Shown: piece by piece, positions 1 to 5,262 of the stretch
How the letters are laid out: each line of letters starts with the position of its first letter
Numbering within the stretch: the stretch's first letter is position 1
From: Sedimentisphaerales bacterium
GTDB lineage: Bacteria; Planctomycetota; Phycisphaerae; Sedimentisphaerales; SM23-30
Length of the DNA: 5,317 nucleotides
Assembly (NCBI GenBank): GCA_030640865.1
Contig: DAOWIP010000285.1
Location: 1 to 5,317, forward strand
Direction of reading: 5' to 3'
Notes under the pieces: model-generated
The model's database searches: none
Told to the model about the DNA's origin: nothing
The model's input: the letters and a program-made list of their open reading frames with translations, nothing else
Made by a program: the position numbers and the translations under genes

Positions 1-940
1 AGTACGGCAGTTTCACATTCACCAGCGCCCCAACTTCTATCGGGTTCAGGGCTGAGCCATACACATTTGGCTTATATCCGATCGGCCGCTGATAGATCAC
101 CACTTTTGACTTTCCAACCCCCGCCATTTCTTTTGCCCACGCTATCGCGTCTTTCGGATAACCAATTCGATCGATCAATCCTTCCTTTAGTGCTTCTTTT
201 GCCGTGAAGACCCTGCCGTCGGCCAGTTCTCGCAGCTTTTCAGCTTCGATAGCCTTACGTCCCTGTTGCACAACTGCCAGAAACTGCTCATAAAATTGCG
301 TAATAATCCCCTGCAACACATCTTTTTCATCTGGTCGCAGATCTTTCATTGGTGAGGCCATATCTTTCAGTGCGCCGCTTTTGATTGCCACCGCTTTAAT
401 CCCTAATTTTTCCATAGTTCCGGCAAAGCTCACCGTCTGCATTATTGTCCCGATACTGCCTGTTACGCAACTCGGCTGAGCAACGATTCCATCGCATCCA
501 CACGCCAGGTAATAGCCCCCGCTGGCCGCGGTGCCCAGCATGCACCCCACTACCGGTTTTTTGCTCTTATTCTTAAACTCTAATAGGGTATGATACATCG
601 CGTCGCTGGCCGCCACTGTCCCGCCCGGCGTATTCAGCCGCAGCACTACCGCTTTTACGTCTTTGTCATACCGGGCACGGTCCAGTTTCTCTACGAACAG
701 GCTTACCGGATTTTCTCCGCCGCCGAACAGTCCTGAATGCCGGCTGTTCACCAGCAGCCCATCCACATCAACGATAGCTATCTTGTCGGATACAAACCAC
801 CCGGCGTCTCGCTGGATAATTCTCTCTTTTATTCCCCGATTTGACGACACCGGCTGAATCAAAAGCGCCGACGGCTTACATCCCGCCACCATACCAATCA
901 ACACAATCGCTAAAATAAAACTTCGTAACATTTTTCCCAT
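1..940 (-). CDS. sppA: SppA-like signal peptide peptidase (S49 family), lipoprotein, C-terminus cut by window edge
   Basis: Translated by hand: the frame stays open for 313 codons to the window edge. It begins MGKMLRSFILAIVLIGMVAGC, a lipoprotein signal with lipobox VAGC and Cys21 as the lipidation site, so the enzyme is probably membrane-anchored and faces the periplasm. The S49 core follows: an IAIVDVDGLL strand (about 54-63), RLNTPGGTVAASD (101-113), and TAASGGYYLA with the predicted nucleophile Ser140. Next come GSIGTI (161-166) and KSGALKDM with the predicted general base Lys192. The Ser-to-Lys spacing of 52 matches that recalled for Bacillus SppA (Ser147/Lys199), so this is the short, single-domain type. 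DGRVFTAKEA (241-250) is the family's typical late motif. The family degrades leftover signal peptides in the membrane. The ATG at 940 is chosen because GAGGTG lies 4 nt upstream; in-frame ATGs at 955 and 931 are alternatives. It is the third gene of the leftward run, 52 nt after the DUF1844 gene with no terminator between. Confidence 0.93.
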   Translation of the reverse strand, partial: MGKMLRSFILAIVLIGMVAGCKPSALLIQPVSSNRGIKERIIQRDAGWFVSDKIAIVDVDGLLVNSRHSGLFGGGENPVSLFVEKLDRARYDKDVKAVVLRLNTPGGTVAASDAMYHTLLEFKNKSKKPVVGCMLGTAASGGYYLACGCDGIVAQPSCVTGSIGTIMQTVSFAGTMEKLGIKAVAIKSGALKDMASPMKDLRPDEKDVLQGIITQFYEQFLAVVQQGRKAIEAEKLRELADGRVFTAKEALKEGLIDRIGYPKDAIAWAKEMAGVGKSKVVIYQRPIGYKPNVYGSALNPIEVGALVNVKLPY

Positions 941-992
941 CAAACACCTCACCATTCTGTATTCTCTTTTTTTTCTTTCTCACAACTCACAA

Positions 993-1418
993 CTATGCAA
1001 TTGATTGCACATATAGCATTCGTACTTCGTGCAGTGCCAGAGAGAGTGCTTTATTTTCTTCGTCTGTCAGATTTCCTTTGGTCTTTTCTTCCAGCACGCC
1101 CAGCAGGTCGATATGATGCTTTGCCAACTCTGGGTTGAACATTTTTTTACCTTCTTCACTGTTGGGATCACCCAATTTACCTAAGTATAGAAGTGCCTGC
1201 AGCATCAGCATATTCACCATTGTCATAAAGTTCGCTGGTGGTAGTGGTCTTGCCGTTGTTTCCGGCCCGGCTGCTTTCACGTCCCCATCGGTTTTCGCGT
1301 TGTCCGCTTTTTTGGGTTCTTGTTGTTCATTCTGGCTGAGTTTTTGTTTTTCTTCTACAGCCTGTTTCTTCCAGTTCTCATCGCTGACAATATTCGGCTT
1401 TTCTTCTTCGTTACTCAT
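993..1418 (-). CDS. DUF1844 domain-containing protein
   Basis: The protein has 141 aa in two parts. Residues 1-60 are highly charged and probably disordered (many E, K, Q and P). Residues 60-140 match the DUF1844 pattern: PPANFMTMVNMLMLQALLYLGKL, then an amphipathic helical stretch with HHIDLLGVLEEKTKGNLTDEE and a final LALHEVRMLYV. The MLMLQALLYLG segment is hydrophobic but short and sits in a helical domain; no signal peptide is seen, so a cytoplasmic location is likely. The family's function is unknown. The ATG follows the TGA of the oxidoreductase gene after one base, and its Shine-Dalgarno (GAGGAG, 10 nt before the ATG) lies within that gene's last codons, which indicates co-transcription and probable translational coupling. 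Confidence 0.9.
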   Translation of the reverse strand: MSNEEEKPNIVSDENWKKQAVEEKQKLSQNEQQEPKKADNAKTDGDVKAAGPETTARPLPPANFMTMVNMLMLQALLYLGKLGDPNSEEGKKMFNPELAKHHIDLLGVLEEKTKGNLTDEENKALSLALHEVRMLYVQSIA

Positions 1419-1419
1419 A

Positions 1420-2712
1420 TCAAACGATCTCCTCTTTGTCTGGGTCCCAACGGACCTGGCGCTTTTTATGGTAGGATTCGGAGCTCATTAAGAACGTCGC
1501 GGTTTCAATGAATGCTTCGTCCTCATGGCAGCGGGGCTTCTCACCAGTGCGGACGCACTGTAAGAAATTTTCCATGTGGTTTGGCCAGCGAAGCTCCTTG
1601 CTCGGTTTGTAGCGGTAGATTGGCTCTGGAGGTCTGCTATTCATCTTCCATGCTGGGACATCGCTGTAAATCTCGAACCGACTGGCACTTTGTCCGATCG
1701 CGTTGAATACCATTCGCGCTTCACGGCCACAGAACTCAGGCGTCTGATCCCGGCGAGAGTTCTGGACACCTTCAAAGATTACGGAACAATCCTGCTTCTC
1801 AAACTGGTACGTGGCAATCCATGTATCTGGTGCCTCCCGATCATCCTTATAGAACGCATTGAGACCGGCGCACATGCAGGTATCGGGGATACCATAGTTC
1901 AACACTGACTGGACGTAATCCAGTTCATGACTCAGCAGATCACCTGCTTGGCCCGTTCCATATGCCCAGTAGCAACGCCAATGCCAGAAATGGCGTTCGT
2001 TGAAGTCGATCTTGGGTGCCGGTCCCAGCCAGCGGTCCCAATCCAGGTCTTTGATGACCTGCTTCGGATCGGGCCGATTGTACCAGGTGTAATAGCCATA
2101 CCACCGCCATCTGGGCTTATCGGCTGGATTGTTAGAATACCGACCGGTTTTGACCAGCGTAACCGGCCCCAGCTTGCCTTCTCGGATCAATTTGCCGCCT
2201 TCGGCCGAGGCGGGATTCTGTCGCCCCTGGTGGCCCAACTGCATGATCGTCTTATTCTTTTTCACGACATCGCGCATCCGCTTGGCGGCGCGGATCGACA
2301 TCGTCAAGCCTTTCTCGCAGTAGATAGCCTTGCCGGCGTTGGCTGCGTCGATCACCATCTGCTCATGCCAATGGTCTGGTGTGGCGATTACCACTGCTTC
2401 GACTTTTGGGTCGTCCAGAAGATCCTTGTAATCACGGTACTGTTTAACATCGGCATTTTGGGCGCGCTCAACACCACGTTGCATGTGAGGCTTGTAAACA
2501 TCGCAGACAGCCACTACCTTTGCGCTATCAGTTCTGCCGGTGTATTTGATAAGATCCCAACCGCGTGTGCCGGTGCCGATGTGCCCGATGCGCACCGGAT
2601 CAGCGGTGGGCTCGACGCCGCGCAGCACAGCAGGTGCCATGGCCAGCACAGCGCTACTTTTGCCGGTGATTTCCAAAAACTTTCTGCGGGTTATATTCTG
2701 TTTTTTACTCAT
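1420..2712 (-). CDS. Tat-exported Gfo/Idh/MocA family oxidoreductase
   Basis: A 430-aa NAD(P)-dependent dehydrogenase family protein. The N-terminus ITRRKFLEI (7-15) followed by an Ala-rich hydrophobic stretch to about residue 30 is a twin-arginine export signal, so it probably acts outside the cytoplasm. The Rossmann fold shows GHIGTGTRG (43-51) and an acidic strand end at Asp71. TPDHWH (111-116) and YCEKGLT (131-137) are the family signatures; the second has EKG where many members have EKP. DWDRWLGPAP (224-233) and GDLLSHELD (257-265, with His262 and Asp265) are typical of the secreted Planctomycetes/Verrucomicrobia subgroup and cover the expected catalytic region. Family members oxidise or reduce sugars and sugar derivatives; the substrate cannot be read from sequence, although members of this subgroup often sit in polysaccharide-degradation contexts. 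AGAGGT precedes the ATG by 4 nt. This is the first gene of the leftward run. Confidence 0.95.
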   Translation of the reverse strand: MSKKQNITRRKFLEITGKSSAVLAMAPAVLRGVEPTADPVRIGHIGTGTRGWDLIKYTGRTDSAKVVAVCDVYKPHMQRGVERAQNADVKQYRDYKDLLDDPKVEAVVIATPDHWHEQMVIDAANAGKAIYCEKGLTMSIRAAKRMRDVVKKNKTIMQLGHQGRQNPASAEGGKLIREGKLGPVTLVKTGRYSNNPADKPRWRWYGYYTWYNRPDPKQVIKDLDWDRWLGPAPKIDFNERHFWHWRCYWAYGTGQAGDLLSHELDYVQSVLNYGIPDTCMCAGLNAFYKDDREAPDTWIATYQFEKQDCSVIFEGVQNSRRDQTPEFCGREARMVFNAIGQSASRFEIYSDVPAWKMNSRPPEPIYRYKPSKELRWPNHMENFLQCVRTGEKPRCHEDEAFIETATFLMSSESYHKKRQVRWDPDKEEIV

Positions 2713-2756
2713 TTCTACCTCTCGATTTGAAATGGGTTTAATTTTACTAACAAGGC

Positions 2757-2766
2757 TTTTGCAAAT
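2757..2766. repeat. TTTTGCAAAT motif (copy 1 of 3, one mismatch to palindrome)
   Basis: Nine of ten bases match the palindrome TTTTGCAAAA seen at 2835 and 4797. The flanks also resemble the copy at 4797: both have TACTAA shortly before and CCTGT shortly after. It lies in the untranslated leader of the oxidoreductase operon, so it could be an operator or just a repeat fragment. Confidence 0.4.
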
Positions 2767-2794
2767 GTCCTGTCATAAGACGAAGATTCGTAAC

Positions 2795-2800
2795 ATTATA
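2795..2800 (-). promoter_or_regulatory. Candidate -10 box for the oxidoreductase operon
   Basis: On the minus strand this reads TATAAT, a perfect -10 hexamer, about 83 nt upstream of the start codon. No good -35 is found at 16-18 nt (the sequence there is roughly CAGTAA), so this is a weak call. It would give a leader of about 75 nt that includes the TTTTGCAAAT motif at 2757-2766. Confidence 0.3.
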
Positions 2801-2834
2801 GTCAACTGAAGCATATTTTACTGTTTCCGGTTGC

Positions 2835-2844
2835 TTTTGCAAAA
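2835..2844. repeat. TTTTGCAAAA palindrome (copy 2 of 3)
   Basis: A perfect 10-bp palindrome 78 bp from the related copy at 2757, followed by a run of A. It lies upstream of the candidate -10 box at 2795-2800, so the two copies flank that promoter. An operator role is only an inference, since AT-rich palindromes of this length also arise by chance. Confidence 0.4.
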
Positions 2845-2989
2845 AAAAACGAAGAAACTTTAAAATGTTAAGATAGGTAATTTTCGCTGTCATGCAAACT
2901 TGTGTACATTCAGCGTATGGAAGCAAAAGGCGTTGAACAACACAACGTCAACAGAATATCGCTGGGACTTGGACTAAATAGTGGGGAGG

Positions 2990-3090
2990 TATAGTGCTCA
3001 CGATTGAATTTTCCCGTTAGTTCGCGGGTAAATAACCTTACGACAAAATATTATGGTTTAGCTCGCGGGAATTCCCATACGCGGTGCGTA
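2990..3090 (+). repeat. 100-bp dispersed repeat, left copy
   Basis: 101 bp that align to 4758-4886 in the same orientation, with 89 matching positions by hand count and one 28-bp gap. Shared blocks include TATAGTGCTCACGATTG at the left edge and GCTCGCGGGAATTCC and ATACGCGGTGCGTA at the right. Inside are a GGGAATTCCC palindrome (3067-3076) and a TACGC-GGT-GCGTA inverted repeat (3078-3090). Similarity stops at both ends (no match before 2990 or after 3090), which gives a defined element. Both copies are intergenic. No coding capacity is seen. It is probably a dispersed, non-autonomous repeat; the family is not recognised. Confidence 0.8.
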
Positions 3091-3094
3091 TAAC

Positions 3095-3115
3095 CCACCG
3101 ATTTTACATCGGGGG
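3095..3115. repeat. Palindromic hairpin, REP-like, possible deoC terminator
   Basis: CCGAT (3098-3102) pairs with ATCGG (3108-3112) around a 5-nt loop, and the stem extends by CC/GG after one A/G mismatch. It begins 28 bp beyond the deoC stop and directly follows the 100-bp repeat. On the minus strand it is followed by GTTAT rather than a U run, so a terminator role is weak. Its layout resembles the hairpin at 5288-5307, which suggests the same class of repeat. Confidence 0.5.
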
Positions 3116-3143
3116 CTAATAAAAGGGCCTCACCGAAACAGGA

Positions 3144-3833
3144 TTAATTTCTGCCGCCGAGTCTTTGTTGGCATTCGCTGAGGATGTTCGCGGTGCGGCT
3201 GGCTCCAACACGGCTGACGCCGAGAGCGCGTACCTCCAGGAGCTTGTCAAAGTCCCGAACGCCGCCGGCGGCCTTCACTTGAACATGGCGAGGCGAATGC
3301 TCACGCATTAATTTCAAGTCTTCCAGGGTGGCCCCGCCGGTGCCGTAACCGGTTGAGGTTTTTACCCAATCGACATTTAACCGGCCACATATTTCGCAGA
3401 GGTTGATTTTCTGGTGGTTATTGAGATAACAGTTTTCGAAAATGACCTTGACTTTCTGTCCCTGTTCGTGGGTTATCTTTACAATTGCCCTGACCTCAGA
3501 TTGTACGTAATCCCAATCGCCACTGAGGACTTTACTGATATTTACGACCATATCCAGCTCTTCGCCGCCGTCCTCCAGTGCCTGTTTCGCTTCGGATATT
3601 TTGACAGCCGTGGTATGGCCGCCATGGGGAAAACCGATAGTCGTACCGGCTTTAACGGTGCTGCCCTTCAGGATTTCGGCACAGCGTTTGAGATAAAAGG
3701 GCATAATACAAACACTGGCCACATTATACTCCAGGGCCAATCGGCACCCTTCTTCAAGTTGTTGCTCCGTTAATTGAGGATTGAGCAGGGAATGATCGAT
3801 CATTTTGGCAATGTCTTCATAGGTATAATCCAC
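3144..3833 (-). CDS. deoC: Deoxyribose-phosphate aldolase
   Basis: DeoC splits 2-deoxyribose-5-phosphate into glyceraldehyde-3-phosphate and acetaldehyde in the cytoplasm, in deoxynucleoside breakdown. With the GTG start the product has 229 aa, close to the family's usual length. The TIM-barrel landmarks are present: MIDHSLLNP (11-19), ASVCIMP (39-45), TTIGFPHGGHTT (64-75), LDMVVNI with Asp94, VKTSTGYGTGGAT with the Schiff-base Lys158, and VKAAGGVR with the second active-site Lys187. HGG in the IGFP loop differs from the LGA seen in well-studied members. The GTG at 3833 is preferred because GGAG lies 6 nt upstream and homology begins just after it. An ATG at 3896, overlapping the kinase gene's end by 8 nt, would add 21 residues but lacks a Shine-Dalgarno; the frame opens as far as 3998. 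It is the second gene of a unit with the kinase. Confidence 0.95.
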   Translation of the reverse strand: MDYTYEDIAKMIDHSLLNPQLTEQQLEEGCRLALEYNVASVCIMPFYLKRCAEILKGSTVKAGTTIGFPHGGHTTAVKISEAKQALEDGGEELDMVVNISKVLSGDWDYVQSEVRAIVKITHEQGQKVKVIFENCYLNNHQKINLCEICGRLNVDWVKTSTGYGTGGATLEDLKLMREHSPRHVQVKAAGGVRDFDKLLEVRALGVSRVGASRTANILSECQQRLGGRN

Positions 3834-3843
3834 AGTTGTCTCC
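3834..3843 (-). promoter_or_regulatory. Shine-Dalgarno that favours the GTG start of deoC
   Basis: The minus strand reads GGAGACAACT immediately before GTG, giving GGAG with a 6-nt spacer. The competing ATGs at 3896, 3863 and 3803 lack a comparable site. This is the main argument for the shorter DeoC. Confidence 0.5.
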
Positions 3844-3888
3844 GAAATACCACCGTTTAGCATCGAATGCTTGTTAAGAACAATTATT

Positions 3889-4695
3889 TCAGGCATTCGT
3901 TGGGGAGGTAACAGATGAGTGAGCAGGCAGGATAATAGTAAAGGTGGTTCCCCTGTCGGGTTCGCTTTCCACGTTAATAGTGCCGTTGTGGGACTCAATT
4001 ATATCTTTACAAACCGACAACCCCAATCCGGTGCCGCGCATATCGGGTTTGACTTCGTTTGTCTTGGTGGAAAAGAACGGCTCGAAAATTCTGCTGATTT
4101 TTTCCGGCTCTATTCCGCAGCCGGTATCGGTTATTTTTATAATCGCAGTTCCATCAGCTTGGTATTGACCGTCAATCGTTAATGTTCCGCTACGTGGCAG
4201 TATAGCTTGGCGGGCGTTAATTATCAAATTCAGTAATACCTGCTGAATCTGTCCCCTGACAACCGAAAGGCATAGGTCTTCCGGCACTGTTATTTTGACC
4301 TCGATATTGTCCTTCCGGTAATCACGTGCCAATGACTGAAAACATTCCCGGATAAGGTGGGTAAATTGAACAGTTTCGTACTGCTGAGACTGGTTGCGGA
4401 CCTGACCGAGCATGCTTTGGATGATCAGGGCGGCGTTATTGCCGTGCTTGATTACCTTTTCCAGGGCCTTACGCATTAAGGCCGCATCGTCTTCGTGTTT
4501 GAGTGCCAGTTCGGAATAGTTAATCATAAGCGCAAGCATATTATTAAATTCATGGGCAGCCAGACAGGCTGTGGTTCCGATAAGGGAGAGCTTCTGGTTG
4601 GCCTGTAGTTGCTTTTCAAGATTGGTGATTCTGTCTTCGTTTTCCCGCAAACGCAGATGGATATTTTGTCGCTGTTTTATCAAATTATTTTCCAT
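3889..4695 (-). CDS. Soluble sensor histidine kinase (HisKA + HATPase_c)
   Basis: A 268-aa two-component kinase. Residues 1-38 are a charged, probably coiled-coil helix (LRENEDRITNLEKQLQANQK). The H-box is LAAHEFNNML with the phosphorylated His48, an NtrB-like HEFNN form. The ATP domain shows an N-box QVLLNLIINARQAI (Asn160), a G1 box DTGCGI (190-195), an F-box FEPFFSTK (204-211), a G2 box GTGLGL (221-226) and the closing GTTFTIILPA. There is no transmembrane segment, signal peptide, PAS or GAF domain, so the input is not evident; the N-terminal coil may dimerise or receive a signal from a partner. No response regulator is present in the window, so it is an orphan here. The ATG at 4695 has no clear Shine-Dalgarno. 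deoC follows closely or overlaps, which suggests co-transcription, though a functional link with nucleoside breakdown is speculative. Confidence 0.93.
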   Translation of the reverse strand: MENNLIKQRQNIHLRLRENEDRITNLEKQLQANQKLSLIGTTACLAAHEFNNMLALMINYSELALKHEDDAALMRKALEKVIKHGNNAALIIQSMLGQVRNQSQQYETVQFTHLIRECFQSLARDYRKDNIEVKITVPEDLCLSVVRGQIQQVLLNLIINARQAILPRSGTLTIDGQYQADGTAIIKITDTGCGIEPEKISRIFEPFFSTKTNEVKPDMRGTGLGLSVCKDIIESHNGTINVESEPDRGTTFTIILPAHSSVTSPTNA

Positions 4696-4733
4696 ACAAA
4701 CAAAATAATCGAGTTTACAACCTTCTCGTTGTT

Positions 4734-4739
4734 ATTATA
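4734..4739 (-). promoter_or_regulatory. Candidate -10 box for the kinase-deoC unit
   Basis: The minus strand reads TATAAT 38 nt before the kinase ATG, which would give a leader of about 30 nt. A TTGTCA (5/6 of the -35 consensus) lies upstream but only 12 nt away, too close to pair with it. It sits 18 bp outside the edge of the right-hand 100-bp repeat. Confidence 0.35.
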
Positions 4740-4757
4740 ATCTGTTTTTAATGACAA

Positions 4758-4886
4758 TATAGTGCTCACGATTGGATTTTCCTGTTAGTACTAAACTTTT
4801 GCAAAACCCCTGTTAGTACGCGGATAAGTAACCTTGCGGCAATATGTTACGGTTTCGCTCGCGGGAATTCCAATACGCGGTGCGTA
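4758..4886 (+). repeat. 100-bp dispersed repeat, right copy with 28-bp expansion
   Basis: The same element as 2990-3090, in the same orientation, about 88% identical outside an extra 28 bp. The extra segment arises where CCTGTTAGTAC occurs twice (4781-4791 and 4809-4819), with the palindrome TTTTGCAAAA (4797-4806) between. The right end keeps the TACGC-GGT-GCGTA inverted repeat (4874-4886), but the perfect GGGAATTCCC of the left copy is GGGAATTCCA here. It fills most of the divergent interval between the kinase start and the small plus-strand gene, so it may influence either promoter. Confidence 0.8.
4797..4806. repeat. TTTTGCAAAA palindrome (copy 3 of 3)
   Basis: A perfect 10-bp palindrome inside the 28-bp expansion of the right-hand repeat. 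It is the same as at 2835-2844 and nearly the same as at 2757-2766, where TACTAA and CCTGT flanks are also shared. Confidence 0.4.
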
Positions 4887-4926
4887 CAATAGAATTATCG
4901 GGTCGCTGTCAGGAAATACTTGAAAG

Positions 4927-5184
4927 ATGGAACACCAGGCCCTGTTGTCAGCATTATTGGACCTTGCCGAGCAAATCGGCTTTGAGGTTCGCCGGGAGTA
5001 TCTCGGCGGCGACGGGGGGGGATTGTGCCGATTGCGGGGCAAATGGGTACTATTCGTGGATACCGGAGCCTCGGTAGCTGAACAATTGGCCCAGGCAGCC
5101 GGCGCTCTGGCCAACCGGGAGGAACTGGAATCAAAATACATCCTGCCACAAGTCAGACAAGTGCTTGATGAGTTTCGGGTGTAA
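4927..5184 (+). CDS. Small conserved-looking protein of unknown function
   Basis: 85 aa. The pattern is an N-terminal helix (LLSALLDLAEQIGFEVRRE), then a probable beta hairpin with GGDGGGLCRLRGKWVLFVDT (27-46), then helices ending ILPQVRQVLDEFRV. The GGGLCRLRGK.VLFVDT core looks like small uncharacterised proteins remembered from planctomycete genomes, a recollection that cannot be checked here. There is no signal peptide or membrane segment, and a single cysteine (Cys33). The Shine-Dalgarno is poor: AGGA lies 12 nt before the ATG. It is the only plus-strand gene in the window, divergent from the kinase and with the right-hand repeat between. The 3' end is unusual: its last 12 or so codons are repeated 66 bp downstream in the same frame, where they continue as REVLDM and stop, so the present C-terminus may be a shortened form. 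Minus-strand frames over the same DNA are Arg/Pro/Ser-rich and look like shadows. Confidence 0.75.
   Translation: MEHQALLSALLDLAEQIGFEVRREYLGGDGGGLCRLRGKWVLFVDTGASVAEQLAQAAGALANREELESKYILPQVRQVLDEFRV
5144..5179 (+). repeat. 36-bp duplicated gene end, first copy (in the gene)
   Basis: Matches 5210-5245 at 33 of 36 positions with an offset of exactly 66 bp, so the two are in the same reading frame. It encodes PQVRQVLDEFR at the end of the small protein. Confidence 0.85.
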
Positions 5185-5185
5185 C

Positions 5186-5202
5186 GCAGGCGTCTCGCCT
5201 GC
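5186..5202. repeat. Perfect hairpin just after the small gene
   Basis: GCAGGCG-TCT-CGCCTGC, a 7-bp GC-rich stem with a 3-nt loop, begins 2 nt past the TAA stop. It could act as a transcript-end stabiliser or weak terminator, but there is no T run after it. It lies within the segment separating the two copies of the gene end, so it is more likely an inserted palindromic repeat unit. Confidence 0.7.
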
Positions 5203-5209
5203 AATTGAG

Positions 5210-5245
5210 TGCCACAAGTCAGACAGGTACTTGATGAGTTTAGGG
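5210..5245 (+). repeat. 36-bp duplicated gene end, second copy (downstream remnant)
   Basis: The second copy reads PQVRQVLDEFR, then continues EVLDM and TAA at 5260-5262. It is separated from the live gene by the stops TAA (5182) and TGA (5206). It is not expected to be translated, and may be the original 3' end of the gene. Confidence 0.75.
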
Positions 5246-5262
5246 AGGTGCTTGATATGTAA

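Larger units (their letters stand above)
2713..3143. other. Gene-free interval with promoter region and repeats
   Basis: This 431-bp stretch lies between the start of the oxidoreductase gene and the end of deoC. No convincing protein gene is seen in either direction. It holds a candidate minus-strand promoter (-10 at 2795-2800), two copies of a TTTTGCAAA motif (2757 and 2835), a loose inverted repeat CGCTG/CAGCG (2885-2915), the left copy of the 100-bp repeat (2990-3090) and a hairpin (3095-3115). Both flanking genes are transcribed leftward, so it should contain the end of the deoC transcript and the start of the oxidoreductase operon. Confidence 0.7.

Noticed and set aside
131..137. YCEKGLT in the oxidoreductase (protein residues 131-137) in place of EKP as a possible loss of function
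   Set aside because: EKG forms occur in secreted members of this family as far as I recall, and the rest of the active-site region is intact.
663..857. 64-codon plus-strand frame
   Set aside because: Antisense to the SppA gene, which reads cleanly through this region.
941..992. Possible terminator in the pyrimidine-rich stretch between the DUF1844 and sppA genes
   Set aside because: On the coding (minus) strand the stretch is purine-rich with no hairpin or U run; it looks like a normal intra-operon spacer.
1135..1908. Several plus-strand frames of 63-118 codons
   Set aside because: All are antisense to the DUF1844 and oxidoreductase genes, with low-complexity Ser/Phe/Leu composition and no motifs.
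1927..2730. 267-codon plus-strand open frame
   Set aside because: Antisense to the oxidoreductase gene, whose motifs are unambiguous. The plus frame shows no recognisable domain.
2917..2994. 25-codon plus-strand frame starting MEAKGVEQHN
   Set aside because: No Shine-Dalgarno, no recognisable similarity, and it ends within the repeat edge; too short to support.
3414..4182. Plus-strand frames opposite deoC and the kinase
   Set aside because: Shadows of two well-supported minus-strand genes.
2990..4886. CRISPR-like or composite transposon interpretation of the repeats
   Set aside because: Only two copies 1.8 kb apart with genes between, so not an array. No transposase gene lies between them, so a classical composite transposon is not supported.
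4791..5204. 137-codon minus-strand frame (and an 84-codon one at 4895-5149)
   Set aside because: Overlap the small plus-strand gene and run into the right-hand repeat. Their Arg/Pro/Ser-rich products look like antisense reading, and the plus-strand product has the more protein-like pattern.
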